Both the position numbers and the translations under genes were made by a program. From contig JAIQFX010000012.1 of assembly GCA_020073005.1 (NCBI GenBank), positions 1 through 64,000 on the forward strand: 64,000 nt of DNA, read 5' to 3'. The notes below the pieces were generated by a model. It made no database searches and was not told the origin of the DNA. It worked only from the letters and a program-made list of their open reading frames with translations. Numbering within the stretch: the stretch's first letter is position 1; each line of letters begins with the position of its first letter. The stretch comes from Terriglobia bacterium (lineage in GTDB: Bacteria; Acidobacteriota; Vicinamibacteria; Vicinamibacterales; CAVVIG01). Shown one piece after another: positions 8,433 through 19,623 of this stretch.

Positions 8433-9755
8433 GTGGAGCACCACAATAATCTCGCCATCCTCGTCGGCGGCGGGCCGGCCCCCGGCATCAACAGCGTCAT
8501 CGGGGCGGCGACCATCCGCGCCCGGCTCGAAGGGATACACGTCATCGGCCTGCGCGACGGCTTCGAATGGATCATGCGCGGCGATATCGACCACGCGATC
8601 CCGCTGACCATCGACGCGGTCAGCCGGATCCATTTCCGGGGCGGATCGCACATCGGCATCTCGCGGGCAAACCCGACGTCCAATCCGCAGCACCTGCAGA
8701 ACACCGTCCTCTCGCTCCTGCGGATGAACGTCACGCAGCTCATCACGATCGGGGGCGACGACACGGCGTTCTCGGCGATGAAGGTCGAAGAGAGCGCGGC
8801 GGGCCGCCTCCGCGTCGTCCACGTGCCGAAGACCATCGACAACGACCTGGATCTGCCGCCCTACGTCGACACCTTCGGGTACCAGACGGCGCGTCACTTC
8901 GGCGTCGAGATCGTGAAGAACCTCATGGTTGACGCGAAGACGACCTCGCGCTGGTACTTCGTGATCGCGATGGGGCGCAAGGCCGGACACCTGGCGCTCG
9001 GGATCGGCAAGGCGGCGGGGGCGACGTTGACGCTCATTTCGGAAGAATTCCCGAAGCCGATTCCGATCAAGGCCATCGTCGATTCGCTCGCGGGCGCCAT
9101 CATCAAGCGCCTGAGCTACGGACGTCCCTATGGCGTCGCGGTGATCGCTGAAGGCGTCGTCCTCGATGTCGCGCCGGAGGATCTCGAGGGGCTTCACGAG
9201 GTCGAACATGACGCGCACGGTCACCTCCGAATCGCCGAAGTGAATATCGGCGAGATCCTCAAGGCGCAGGTCACCTCGCGTCTGGGGGCGCTCGGGATCA
9301 AGCTGACCACCGCCGCGAAGAACATCGGCTACGAGCTGCGGTGCGCTGATCCGATTCCGTTCGACATGGAGTACACGCGGGACCTGGGGTATTGCGCGGC
9401 GAAGTACCTGCTCGCCGGCGGCAACGCGGCGATGATCTCGATCCAGGGAGGCCATTTCGTGCCGGTGCCGTTCGGACAGATGATCGACGGCGTGACTGGA
9501 CGGACGCGCATCCGGCTCGTTGATGTCGTTTCTACCCGGTACGCGATCGCTCGCCGATACATGATCCGACTGCGCCGCGACGACTTCGAGGACCCCCACG
9601 AGTTGGCGAAACTCGCGGCGACGGCGCACATCTCGCCGGAGGAGTTCCGCCGCGAGTTCGAGTACCTGACGACTTCCGAGCCGCCGCCACTCGCGATGGA
9701 CGAGATGGGGGAGCGCGTGGCGACCCCCGAGGTGCGGACCCGCGCAAACACCTGA
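8433..9755 (+). CDS. 6-phosphofructokinase, probably pyrophosphate-dependent
   Basis: A 440-residue cytosolic PFK-A superfamily enzyme that phosphorylates fructose-6-phosphate. The motif GGDDT (residues 107-111) has Asp where ATP-dependent enzymes have Gly (GGDGS), and PKTIDND (132-138) has Lys where they have Gly (PGTIDND). Both are the accepted marks of PPi-dependent enzymes, so the reaction is probably reversible and serves both glycolysis and gluconeogenesis. Substrate-binding MGRKAGHLAL and ATP/PPi-loop GGGPAPGIN are present. The GTG start has TATCAT 6 nt upstream. The gene is transcribed alone and ends 7 nt before the convergent pdxH. The PPi assignment rests on residues seen, not on an assay. 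Confidence 0.9.
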   Translation: MEHHNNLAILVGGGPAPGINSVIGAATIRARLEGIHVIGLRDGFEWIMRGDIDHAIPLTIDAVSRIHFRGGSHIGISRANPTSNPQHLQNTVLSLLRMNVTQLITIGGDDTAFSAMKVEESAAGRLRVVHVPKTIDNDLDLPPYVDTFGYQTARHFGVEIVKNLMVDAKTTSRWYFVIAMGRKAGHLALGIGKAAGATLTLISEEFPKPIPIKAIVDSLAGAIIKRLSYGRPYGVAVIAEGVVLDVAPEDLEGLHEVEHDAHGHLRIAEVNIGEILKAQVTSRLGALGIKLTTAAKNIGYELRCADPIPFDMEYTRDLGYCAAKYLLAGGNAAMISIQGGHFVPVPFGQMIDGVTGRTRIRLVDVVSTRYAIARRYMIRLRRDDFEDPHELAKLAATAHISPEEFRREFEYLTTSEPPPLAMDEMGERVATPEVRTRANT

Positions 9756-9762
9756 GTTGCGC

Positions 9763-10350
9763 CTACGGAAACAGGAGCGAGCGTTCCCACTCGCCGTTCC
9801 TGCGCCGGAAGATCACCCGCTCGTGGAGCCTGGCGGGATCGCGAGTCCAGAACTCGATCGACCGAGGGACGACCCGGAAGCCGCTCCAGAACGGCGGGCG
9901 CGGCACCGGCGCGCCGTCAAAGCGATCGCGAACGGCCCGGATGCGCTCATTGAGCAACGCCGGTGAGGCGAGCAAGGCGCTTTGCGTCGACGCCCAGGCG
10001 CCGATCTGAGACTCTCGCGGGCGCGTGGCGAAGTATGCATCGGCGTCGGCCTCCGACACGCGCTCGACGTCTCCCTCGACGCGCACCTGCTTCGCGAGCG
10101 GCGGCCAGTAGAACGTCAGCGCGGCGTACGGGTTCGCTGCGAGCGCCCGCGCCTTTCGGCTCCCGAGGTTGGTATAGAACACGAACCCGCGATCGTCGAC
10201 GCCCTTGAGCAGCACATGGCGTCCTGATGGGCGGCCGTCGGCATCCACCGTCGACAAGACCATGGCGTCCGGCTCCGCACACTCGCGGCCGGCACGCTCG
10301 AGCAACTCCGAAAACATCGCGAGGGGATCGTCGAGGTGAGCGCTGTTCAA
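9763..10350 (-). CDS. pdxH: Pyridoxamine 5'-phosphate oxidase
   Basis: An FMN enzyme oxidising pyridoxine/pyridoxamine 5'-phosphate to pyridoxal 5'-phosphate (PLP synthesis and salvage, cytosol). Family landmarks are AMVLSTVDADGRPSGRHVLL, FVFYTNLGSRKARAL, ESQIGAWASTQS and the C-terminal WTRDPARLHERVIFRR. There is no ATG near the N-terminus; I take TTG 10350 (NSAHLDDPLAMF), with GAGG and AGGAG upstream. That gives 195 residues, about 20 fewer than E. coli PdxH, with loss only in the variable N-terminus. It is divergent from the hypothetical at 10402 and shares a symmetric -10 region (10388-10395) with it. PLP is used by the threonine-dehydratase-like enzyme further along. Confidence 0.92.
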   Translation of the reverse strand: MNSAHLDDPLAMFSELLERAGRECAEPDAMVLSTVDADGRPSGRHVLLKGVDDRGFVFYTNLGSRKARALAANPYAALTFYWPPLAKQVRVEGDVERVSEADADAYFATRPRESQIGAWASTQSALLASPALLNERIRAVRDRFDGAPVPRPPFWSGFRVVPRSIEFWTRDPARLHERVIFRRRNGEWERSLLFP

Positions 10351-10387
10351 GTCCTCATATCTCCTGAGATCCTCAAATCGGACTCGT

Positions 10388-10395
10388 ACTATACT
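10388..10395. promoter_or_regulatory. Overlapping divergent -10 boxes (TATACT plus / TATAGT minus)
   Basis: The octamer ACTATACT reads TATACT on the plus strand (6 nt before ATG 10402) and TATAGT on the minus strand (toward pdxH). A single near-symmetric element may serve both genes. Confidence 0.5.
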
Positions 10396-10401
10396 CTCCG
10401 C

Positions 10402-11073
10402 ATGCGCCGACTGATTGCGATCGCGCTGGTTGCTGTCGTCGTCACGCCGCTGGCTGCACAGACGCGCAAGCCGCCCGCGCGCAAGCCCGCGCCGGCGCCG
10501 CTGCCGGCGCCCAAGACCATCGCCCCTGACGTCACGTGTCCGACGCCGCTCGGCGTCGGCGTGAAAACGCAAATCACCTTCTGCGAGGTGATGGCCGGCC
10601 GCGATCCGTCGGGCGGCGTCCTCGTCCAGATTCCGCCGCACAAAGGTCCGGCGACGCTCACGTTCGATCTGCACAACCTGCACCTGTATTCAGAAGAGCA
10701 GGTGAAGGCCCATCGCGCCTACGTGAAGTACACGGCCACGATCGGCGTGCTGACGATGGACAACACGCTCATCAGCCGGGCGGTGGTGCAGAGCGAATTC
10801 CGCGTCGCGGCGGATCTGATCGATCGCGTCGGCGGTGGCGCCGGTCCGGGCGGAACGAAAGCCGTCGCGCCGACCGGCAGCGAGCCGATCTCGATCGCGA
10901 TCCCCGAAGGCGAGGAACGCGTCAGCCTGCTCGGCGAGAAGCTCGCCGTCGAGCGTCAGGACGGTTCGGCGACCTACACGCAGCCGGGCCGGCCGATCGC
11001 CGTCATCAGCAACGTCATGCTCGAGTACCGGCCGATGCCGCCGCCGAAAGCGCCGGTGAAGAAGAAGAAGTGA
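10402..11073 (+). CDS. Secreted hypothetical protein
   Basis: A 223-residue protein with a clear signal peptide (MRRLIAIALVAVVVTPLAAQ), a Pro/Ala/Lys-rich linker (residues 21-45) and a beta-rich body (PATLTFDLHNLHLYSEEQVK) that ends in a basic tail (PVKKKK). I do not recognise the family; the pattern is of a small periplasmic or surface protein. ATG 10402 is favoured over ATG 10336 because it begins the signal peptide and has TATACT 6 nt upstream. A GCGAGCC-type hairpin repeat begins immediately after its TGA. Confidence 0.75.
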   Translation: MRRLIAIALVAVVVTPLAAQTRKPPARKPAPAPLPAPKTIAPDVTCPTPLGVGVKTQITFCEVMAGRDPSGGVLVQIPPHKGPATLTFDLHNLHLYSEEQVKAHRAYVKYTATIGVLTMDNTLISRAVVQSEFRVAADLIDRVGGGAGPGGTKAVAPTGSEPISIAIPEGEERVSLLGEKLAVERQDGSATYTQPGRPIAVISNVMLEYRPMPPPKAPVKKKK

Positions 11074-11100
11074 TGTAGCGCGAGCCTTTCAGGCGAGCGT
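11074..11100. repeat. GTAGCGCGAGCCTTTCAGGC repeat, copy 3, intergenic
   Basis: Begins directly after the stop codon of the hypothetical gene (TGA 11071-11073). Same sequence as the copies at 7515 and 58151. Confidence 0.8.
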
Positions 11101-11172
11101 GGAGGATCGGCCGATGCGAATCATCGAAGTCATCGCGTCGTGGCAGTACCGCCAGGCCGCTGGAAACACAAA

Positions 11173-11200
11173 GGGCGCGACCGGTTTCCCAGTCGCGCCC
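11173..11200 (-). terminator. Rho-independent terminator of the radical SAM gene
   Basis: A perfect 9-bp GC stem (GGGCGCGAC/GTCGCGCCC) with a 10-nt loop. On the minus strand it is followed by TTTGTGTTT. It lies 60 nt downstream of the radical SAM stop. The plus-strand side lacks a T-run. Confidence 0.75.
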
Positions 11201-11205
11201 CAATG

Positions 11206-11259
11206 GTCGTTAGTCGTTAGTCGTTCGTCCTTGGTCAGCTAGTCACCAGCCACCAGCCA

Positions 11260-11268
<9 letters not shown>
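11206..11268. repeat. Degenerate heptamer array (GTCGTTA to AGCCACC)
   Basis: Nine units in strict 7-nt register: GTCGTTA twice, GTCGTTC, GTCCTTG, GTCAGCT, AGTCACC, AGCCACC, AGCCACT, AGACGAC. The last units contain the TAG stop of the radical SAM gene (11260-11262, minus strand). Confidence 0.75.
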
Positions 11269-13437
<2,169 letters not shown>

Positions 13438-13667
13438 GCGTTTTCTCCTGCGGGGGGGAACGGCCCGCGCTGCAAAATTCCGTAAATAATAGACGAGAAA
13501 AGGCTTGTCCGATCACACTTTCAGTGAACTGGCCTCAGGGATGCCCGAGCGGGCAGCGGGACACCTCAACGGTCAAAGACCGACCTGGCTTGTCGGGTAT
13601 TTCAAACCGCGCCTGCGTGTGGCGACAACGCACGCCACGACCAGATCCCGACCGTCCCGGTACCGGC

Positions 13668-13673
13668 TAAGAT
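13668..13673 (+). promoter_or_regulatory. -10 box TAAGAT, 8 nt before the deacetylase start
   Basis: TAAGAT, 8 nt, then ATG 13682. Confidence 0.35.
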
Positions 13674-13681
13674 CCGGGTCT

Positions 13682-16474
13682 ATGAAACAGTCGATCGCTA
13701 TTGCCGTGGCTGCGAGTGCGCTCGCGCTGATCGCGTGGACGTCTGGCCCTGTCTGGAATGTTCGTCTCGATGCGCAGAACCGCATGACCTATTCGGTCGT
13801 GTCGCCGGAGAACGGGCACGTCGCGCTTGGACTCGCAATCAGGAAATTGAACGTCTCGGGCACGTTCATGCAGGCGCCGGCGCATCCCGACGACGAGACC
13901 AACGCGCTCTTCGCGCTCTTCACGCACGGCATGGGCCTCCGATCGGTCGACGTCCAGAACAACCGCGGCGAAGGCGGGCAGAACGAGATCGGTCCCGAGC
14001 TGTTTCGCGACATCGGCGTCCTCCGCACGTCAGAGCTCGTGGCGGCGCATCGCATCGACGGCGCCGAGCAGTACTTCACGCGCGCGATTGATTACGGCTA
14101 CTCGTTCGATCCGGAGGAAGTGATCAACAAGTGGGGCCGCGAGGCGATCATCGGCGACTACGTCCGGCTGATTCGCGCGCTCCGGCCCGACGTGCTCGTG
14201 ACGATGAACATCCAGGGACGCGGCGGCGACCGCGCGCACGAAGCGACGACCGTCCTCGTCCGTGAGGCCTACAAAGTGTCCGGCAATCCGGCGATGTATC
14301 CCGAGCAGCTGCGCGAAGGCCTGCGCCCGTGGCAGCCGCGCAAGCTGTATTTCTCGGCGGGATTCGGCGTCATCGGTGCCGGCGGGCGAGGCGGCCGTGG
14401 TGGACGCGGTGATGCGCCGCCGGCTCCCGCGCCGCCGCCGTCGGGCGTCAAAATCACGCGCGTCAACACGGCCATCTACGATGAGCTGCTCGGCCGGACC
14501 TACGCGGAGATCGGCGCCGACGCGCACAGCAATCACAAATGTCAGGGGACTTCAGGTCTGCCCGCGCTGCCGGGCTTCGGCGGCGGACGCGGCTTCGCCG
14601 GCGGCGGCCAGTATCAGTTGATCGACTCGACGATTCCGGGACAGATGCAGAAAGACGAGGCGTCCATCTTCGACGACATCGACCTCACGCTATCTGGTGT
14701 GGCGCAGTTCGCCGGCGCGAATCCGCCTGATGCGTTGAAGAGCGGCCTCGCGGCCGTCGTCGAGCAGGCGCGGAAGGCGAAGGCGGCGTTCGACGGCGGC
14801 GACGATGCCGGCACGGCGGCGCCGATCGAAGCCGGTCTCGCGGCGCTGCGCGCGCTTCGCGGCCAGCTGGCCGGAATGCGGCTGAGCGATGCGGCGCGAT
14901 ACGAGATCGCCTTCCGCCTGCAGAACAAGGAACGCGACTATCAGGACGCGCTGCTCGCGGCGCACGGCCTGACGTTCGACGCCGTCGCCGACGATGGGCT
15001 CGTCGTCGGTGGACAGCCGGTCGCGCTGTCGCTGGCCGCGGTGAATCGCGGCGCGACGGACGTGAACGTCAGCGACGTGACGATCGCCGGCTTCGACGGC
15101 TCGCCGACGTGCACAGCCGGCGCTGTCAAGAAGGATGCGGTCTACACCTGCAGCGCCAGCGCGCGCGTGCCGGCGAATGCGAAGCAGACGACGCCGTACT
15201 TCACCGACGAGTACTGGAAGTCGCCGGCGACGCCCGCGATCAACATCTTCGACCCCGCCGTCCCGTTCGGCGTGCCGTTCGCGCCGACGCCGTTCCGCGT
15301 CACGTTCCACGTGCGCGCGGGCAGCGTCGACGTCACGAAGGAACTCCCAATCCAGTATCGCTACGTGAAGGACATCTACAACGGCGACAAGCGCATGGAG
15401 CTGAACGTCGTCCCCGCGTATTCAGTGCGCGTGACGCCGCCGCTCGCGGTCGTTCCCGCGCCGGCGTCTGGCGCGACGACGATCGCGCGCGAGGTTCACG
15501 TCGCCGTGACGAACGGCGCGAAGGGCGCGAGCGAGGTCAGCGTGAAGCTCGAGCTGCCGGCCGGCTGGAGCGCGACGCCGACGAACGTGCCGATCGCGTT
15601 CGCGCACGAAGACGAGTCGCTGTCGGCGCGCTTCATGGTGACCGCGCCGGCGGCCGTGAAGACCGGCGCCTACACAGTGAAGGCGGTCGTCACGTCGGCG
15701 GCCACGGGCACCACGCGTTTCGACAGCGGCTACCAGGAGATCGAGTACCCGCACATTCAGCGGCGGCAGATCATCAAGCCGGCCGAGACGACGGTCAAGA
15801 TCGTGGACGTCAAGATCGCGCCGCGGCTGACGGTCGGCTACGTCAACGGCGTCGGCGATCAGGTGCCGCCGGCGATCGAGCAGCTCGGCGCGAAGCTCGC
15901 GTACATCGATCAGGACGATCTCGCCTGGGGCGATCTCTCGAAGTACGACGTGATCGTCACCGGCGTGCGCGCGTACGAGCGGCGGATGGATCTGCGCGCC
16001 TACAACCGGCGGCTGCTCGACTACGCCGAGCGCGGCGGGACCGTCATCGTTCAGTACAACAAGTTCGAGTTCAACCAGTCGCAGTACGGTCCGTATCCCG
16101 CGCTCGTCAGCGGCAATCGCGTGTCCGACGAGAGCGTGCCGGTTAAGGTACTGGTTCCGAATCACCCGGTCTTCAACTACCCGAACAAGATCGGCGCGTC
16201 GACGTGGGCGAATTGGGCGCAGGAGCGCGGGCTGTACTTCCTCGGCGAGAAGGATCCGAAGTACGTCGATCTTGTTTCGATGAACGATTCCTTCCAGGAC
16301 AATCCGGGCGAGAAACTCGGATCGCTGGTCGAAGGAAAGATCGGCAAGGGCCGCTGGATCTATCTCGGTCTTGGCCTCTGGCGTCAGCTGCCGGCGGGGA
16401 CTGAAGGCGCGTATCAGCTGCTCGCGAATCTGCTCAGCTTGCCGAAGGCGCCAGCGGGGACGGCAGCGCCGTAA
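13682..16474 (+). CDS. Secreted PIG-L/LmbE-family N-acetylglucosamine deacetylase-like protein
   Basis: A 930-residue secreted protein. The PIG-L metal motif AHPDDE (residues 67-72) is followed by RGEGGQNEIG and, at the end of the domain, NHKCQGTSGLPALPGFGG, so this is a Zn-dependent deacetylase-like domain of about 330 residues. The rest (about 340-930) contains Ig-like beta domains of the NPCBM-associated type (VTNGAKGASEVSVKLELPAGW, about 600-680) and a C-terminal GATase1-like domain (DVIVTGVRAYERRMDLRAYN). The substrate is probably a glycan or glycoconjugate outside the cytoplasm. Start at ATG 13682 gives a clean signal peptide (KQSIAIAVAASALALIAW); in-frame ATG 13505 lies in unrelated sequence. 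Its last 41 nt overlap the convergent rlmA gene. Confidence 0.88.
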   Translation: MKQSIAIAVAASALALIAWTSGPVWNVRLDAQNRMTYSVVSPENGHVALGLAIRKLNVSGTFMQAPAHPDDETNALFALFTHGMGLRSVDVQNNRGEGGQNEIGPELFRDIGVLRTSELVAAHRIDGAEQYFTRAIDYGYSFDPEEVINKWGREAIIGDYVRLIRALRPDVLVTMNIQGRGGDRAHEATTVLVREAYKVSGNPAMYPEQLREGLRPWQPRKLYFSAGFGVIGAGGRGGRGGRGDAPPAPAPPPSGVKITRVNTAIYDELLGRTYAEIGADAHSNHKCQGTSGLPALPGFGGGRGFAGGGQYQLIDSTIPGQMQKDEASIFDDIDLTLSGVAQFAGANPPDALKSGLAAVVEQARKAKAAFDGGDDAGTAAPIEAGLAALRALRGQLAGMRLSDAARYEIAFRLQNKERDYQDALLAAHGLTFDAVADDGLVVGGQPVALSLAAVNRGATDVNVSDVTIAGFDGSPTCTAGAVKKDAVYTCSASARVPANAKQTTPYFTDEYWKSPATPAINIFDPAVPFGVPFAPTPFRVTFHVRAGSVDVTKELPIQYRYVKDIYNGDKRMELNVVPAYSVRVTPPLAVVPAPASGATTIAREVHVAVTNGAKGASEVSVKLELPAGWSATPTNVPIAFAHEDESLSARFMVTAPAAVKTGAYTVKAVVTSAATGTTRFDSGYQEIEYPHIQRRQIIKPAETTVKIVDVKIAPRLTVGYVNGVGDQVPPAIEQLGAKLAYIDQDDLAWGDLSKYDVIVTGVRAYERRMDLRAYNRRLLDYAERGGTVIVQYNKFEFNQSQYGPYPALVSGNRVSDESVPVKVLVPNHPVFNYPNKIGASTWANWAQERGLYFLGEKDPKYVDLVSMNDSFQDNPGEKLGSLVEGKIGKGRWIYLGLGLWRQLPAGTEGAYQLLANLLSLPKAPAGTAAP

Positions 16475-17303
16475 ACAGGAACACCTCCGACGCGAGCGTG
16501 ACATCCAGATCGCCGAGCGCGTCGACGCGCTCGGCGTCTCGCCGCCGCTCACCTCGATACGTTCCTCGCAGGAGATCTTTCAGCGCGTCGCGATCGAGCC
16601 GCGAGCGCTCGCGGACGACGCCGCGCTCGCGCAGCGTGAAGAAGGGCGCGTGCTCGGCGAGGAGCGCGTCACCGCGATCACGCTCGACGCGCGCGCCCTG
16701 GACGCGCTCGCGCAGCTCGACGAGATCGTCCGGCGCGGGGATCGCGACGAGCAGCCAGCCGTTGGTCTTCAGCGCGCGCGCGCACTCAGACGGATTGCGC
16801 CGGCCGTGGACCGACACGAGGATCGACACGCTGTGATCGAGGAGCGGCAGCCGTCGATCGGCGTTCGCAACCACCCACGTCAACGTTGGAAATGTGTGGG
16901 CGGCGTGTTCCGCGGCGGCTGTGGAGAGATCGATCCCAATCCCTTCGATCGAGCGGACGCCGGCCAACTCGCCCAGTACGTCGCCTGATCCTGACCCGAG
17001 GTCCACGACGACCGGCAATCGATCGGCGACGTCGAGCGCGGCCGCGCGCCGGACGATATCGTCAACGAGCGCGCGCCCGACACCGCGGTCGAGCAGCCGC
17101 GCGCGCGCCTCGACCGACGCCTTCGAATCTCCCGCCGACGCCGACCGGCGATCCTGCGGCTGGAGCAGATTGACGTAGCCGCTGCGCGCGATGTCGAACG
17201 TGTGCCCACCCGGGCAGGTCCACGCGCGGTCGCCTCGCGTGAGCGGCTGCCCGCACGCGCGGACGGTGCACGCGAGGGCGGAAGCGGGAGCGCGATTACC
17301 CAC
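16434..17303 (-). CDS. rlmA: RlmA-like 23S rRNA (guanine-N1) methyltransferase
   Basis: A 289-residue SAM methyltransferase. It has the RlmA N-terminal Zn-binding module (CTVRACGQPL, then CPGGHTFDIARSGYVNLLQP), the family GDSKASVEARARLLDRG segment, and the SAM motif VVDLGSGSGDVLGELA (about residue 99). Homologues methylate N1 of a guanine in hairpin 35 of 23S rRNA; whether this one is RlmA-I or the tylosin-type RlmA-II cannot be told here. The GTG start (17303) lies in a repeated ACTTACCC stretch that also contains the stop of the upstream S9 peptidase gene (12-nt gap), so the two are probably cotranscribed. The 3' end overlaps the convergent deacetylase gene by 41 nt. Confidence 0.82.
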   Translation of the reverse strand: MGNRAPASALACTVRACGQPLTRGDRAWTCPGGHTFDIARSGYVNLLQPQDRRSASAGDSKASVEARARLLDRGVGRALVDDIVRRAAALDVADRLPVVVDLGSGSGDVLGELAGVRSIEGIGIDLSTAAAEHAAHTFPTLTWVVANADRRLPLLDHSVSILVSVHGRRNPSECARALKTNGWLLVAIPAPDDLVELRERVQGARVERDRGDALLAEHAPFFTLRERGVVRERSRLDRDALKDLLRGTYRGERRRDAERVDALGDLDVTLASEVFLFTALPSPLAPSAS

Positions 17304-17330
17304 TTACCCAATTACTCACTTACCCAATTC
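17295..17330. repeat. Tandem ACTTACCCAATT repeat on a stop/start junction
   Basis: CACTTACCCAATT occurs twice with a 16-nt period. The block holds the last codons and TGA of the S9 peptidase (17316-17318, minus), the whole gap, and the GTG start of rlmA (17303). Confidence 0.6.
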
Positions 17331-19532
17331 GCCCGTTGAATAGGCCGTGTGCTTCTCGCCCCTCAGCCATTCGTCCATCCAGCCGACGATGTGCTGCAGG
17401 CGTTCGACGCGATGCCAGGGCTCGCCCGACCGCGAGAGCTCGTGCGTCTCGCGCGGGAAGCGCACCATCACCGTCGGGATCTTCCGGTACTTCAGCGCGC
17501 GGAACATCATCTCGCCCCCGTCCGCCGGCGGCGTCCGGTAGTCCGCGTCCCCGTTGACGAGCATGAGCGGCGTCGTCACGTTCGCGACGTGCGTGATCGG
17601 CGAGCGCGCGGCGAAGTCCTGCGGATCCTCCCACGGCGCCTTCTTGAACCACGTCGGCTGGAAGAGCGTGAAGTCCGCGGTGAACCAGAAGCCGTACCAG
17701 TCGGCGATGTCGCGCTGCGCGACCGCGGCCTTGAAGCGCTGCGTCTGCGTGATCGTCCAGTTCGTCAGCAGTCCGCCGCCGCTGCCGCCGGTCACGCCGA
17801 GCCGGTTCGGGTCGACGTAGCCTTTCTTCAGCACTTCGTCGACGCCGGCCATCAGGTCTTTGTAGTCGTCGCCGGGGTAGTGGTACTGGATGATGTTGCC
17901 GAAGTCCTGCCCGTACGTCGTGCTGCCGCGCGGGTTCGTGAACAGCACGACGTAGCCCTTCGCCGCCATCCACTGGAACTCGTGCGTGTAGACGTTGCCG
18001 TACGCGCCGTGCGGTCCGCCGTGGATCTCGAGGATGAACGGATACTTCTTCGACGGATCGAAGTCCGGCGGTTTCAGGATCCAGCTTTGAATCTGTTTCC
18101 CGTCGAACGATCGATACCAGAGCTCTTCGGGCTCGCTCTGCTGGATGTCCCTGAAGAGATCGGCGTTGACGTGCGTGAGCTGGACGGGCGCTGGCGCGTG
18201 CTGCTGCCCGGGCGTGGGTGCGTAGTCGAGGAAGAAGATATCGCCGATGTTCGTTTGCGTCGAGAACGTCGCCGCGAACTTGTTGCCGTCTCGGGTCGCG
18301 CTCAACGCCACGATGTCCTGCTTGCCTTCGGTGAGCGGATTGATCCGGCCGGTGGCGACGTCCGCGATCATCAGGTTCGAGCTGCCGTGCTCTGCTGAGA
18401 CGACGGCAAGTGTCCGGCCGTCGGGGGACCAGACGATCGGCTTGCGATTCCCGCCGCGCGGCGCGGACTGGTCGCCGCCGATCCCGCCGTTGATGTCGTA
18501 GTCGTAGCTCGCCGTCAGGTTCTTCGGCGTGCTGTCCGGCGTTGCGTCGGTGACCCAGAGGTCCGGCTGGCTGTAGGAGCGGATCGGTGTGCCGTTGAGC
18601 GCGCCGACGAAGGCGATGCGCTTGCCGTCGGGCGAGACGGAAATGTTGCCGATCGATCCCTCGATGCTCGCGATCTTGGTGATCGTGCCTCCGGCGGCCG
18701 GCACGCGATAGAGCGAGTCGCCGGTCTCCGTGGCCCACGGCTCGGGCACGCGCGTCGACGTGAAATAAATTGTCGAGCCGTCCGGCGACCATTGCAGTCC
18801 ACGCTCATCGAACTCGCCGTCAGTGATCTGTTTCTGCAACAGGGTCCGACCCCGGTCTGACCCCGGTCCGACCCCGGTCGGACCCTCGGAGGCGTCGACG
18901 GTGAAGATGTGCGAGTGATGCTGCCTGTCCACGTACGTCGGGTTGCCGTTCGCGCGATAGACCGCCTGCGTGACCACCGTCACGTCGCTCTTGTGCTCCG
19001 CCGCCGGCTTCGGATCATCGGACTTCTTCACATCGTCGACGCTGGTCTCGCTGTTGAACGCGATCGTCTTGCCATCGGGCGACCAGACGGGGCCGCTCGC
19101 GCCGCTGGCCACGTCGGTCAGCGGGCGCGCTTCGCCTCCGTCGAGCGGCAGCAGAAAGATCTGTGGCGGCTGCGTCTTGCCGGCGTTGTCTGAAGCGCTC
19201 GATTGACTCGCGGATGATCTTACGAAGGCGATCCGTTTGCCGTCCGGCGCCCAGCGCGGCGACGTGTCGTGGATGCCTGACGTCAGGCGCCTTGGGGATT
19301 CGCCGCCCGAGGCCGCAACCGTGAACACCGATGTCTCGTAGCGGTTGTCCTTCTCGTTCACGACGACCCGGACGAAGGCGACGGTCGCGCCGTCGGGCGA
19401 GATCTGCGGATCCGCGATCCACGTGAACTTGAAGAGATCTGTTTCGGTGATGAAACGCTTCGATTGCGCGCGTGGTCCGGCGACGTAGCCAACCGCGGCG
19501 ACAACCAGAACAGCGAGGACGATTCGGCGCAT
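17316..19532 (-). CDS. Secreted S9-family peptidase (acylaminoacyl-/DPP-like)
   Basis: A 738-residue secreted serine peptidase, the second S9 protein in the window. A signal peptide (MRRIVLAVLVVAAVGYVAG) is followed by a TolB/PD40 propeller (ISPDGATVAFVR, WAPDGKRIAFVR, WSPDGKTIAFNS) and an alpha/beta hydrolase with nucleophile motif GGSGGG, NGDADYRTPP (Asp) and PRETHELSRSG (His). ATG 19532 is supported by GGAAGGAG upstream; the longer ORF to 19610 merely translates a heptamer repeat. An 11-bp minisatellite (18832-18887) lies in frame within the propeller, encoding GPTGVGPGSDRGRTLLQ, probably as a loop insertion. rlmA follows after 12 nt; ypdA is divergent. Confidence 0.92.
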   Translation of the reverse strand: MRRIVLAVLVVAAVGYVAGPRAQSKRFITETDLFKFTWIADPQISPDGATVAFVRVVVNEKDNRYETSVFTVAASGGESPRRLTSGIHDTSPRWAPDGKRIAFVRSSASQSSASDNAGKTQPPQIFLLPLDGGEARPLTDVASGASGPVWSPDGKTIAFNSETSVDDVKKSDDPKPAAEHKSDVTVVTQAVYRANGNPTYVDRQHHSHIFTVDASEGPTGVGPGSDRGRTLLQKQITDGEFDERGLQWSPDGSTIYFTSTRVPEPWATETGDSLYRVPAAGGTITKIASIEGSIGNISVSPDGKRIAFVGALNGTPIRSYSQPDLWVTDATPDSTPKNLTASYDYDINGGIGGDQSAPRGGNRKPIVWSPDGRTLAVVSAEHGSSNLMIADVATGRINPLTEGKQDIVALSATRDGNKFAATFSTQTNIGDIFFLDYAPTPGQQHAPAPVQLTHVNADLFRDIQQSEPEELWYRSFDGKQIQSWILKPPDFDPSKKYPFILEIHGGPHGAYGNVYTHEFQWMAAKGYVVLFTNPRGSTTYGQDFGNIIQYHYPGDDYKDLMAGVDEVLKKGYVDPNRLGVTGGSGGGLLTNWTITQTQRFKAAVAQRDIADWYGFWFTADFTLFQPTWFKKAPWEDPQDFAARSPITHVANVTTPLMLVNGDADYRTPPADGGEMMFRALKYRKIPTVMVRFPRETHELSRSGEPWHRVERLQHIVGWMDEWLRGEKHTAYSTGELGK
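18832..18887. repeat. 11-bp minisatellite element, copy 1, in frame in the S9 peptidase gene
   Basis: On the minus strand: head GGTCCGAC, units of TCGGACCGGGG/TCAGACCGGGG (11 nt), and tail TCGGACCCTGTTGCAGAAA. Same head and tail as the copies at 34377, 35195 and 61971. Confidence 0.85.
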
Positions 19533-19571
19533 GACCAGCTCCTTCCGGACTGCATCGTAAAGCCGCGGTCG

Positions 19572-19613
19572 GCAATCCGCAATCCGCAATCCGCAATCCT
19601 CAATCCGCAATTA
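19572..19613. repeat. GCAATCC heptamer array between divergent genes
   Basis: Six exact-register units: GCAATCC four times, TCAATCC and GCAATTA. The last unit runs into TAGAAT, the -10 box of ypdA. Confidence 0.85.
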
Positions 19614-19617
19614 GAAT
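19612..19617 (+). promoter_or_regulatory. -10 box TAGAAT, 6 nt before ypdA
   Basis: TAGAAT, 6 nt, then ATG 19624. Its first two bases overlap the last unit of the heptamer array. Confidence 0.5.
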
Positions 19618-19623
19618 GTCCTG

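Noticed and set aside
8169-9629. 486-codon minus-strand ORF opposite the phosphofructokinase
   Set aside because: Composition is of the antisense type; the plus strand carries intact PFK motifs.
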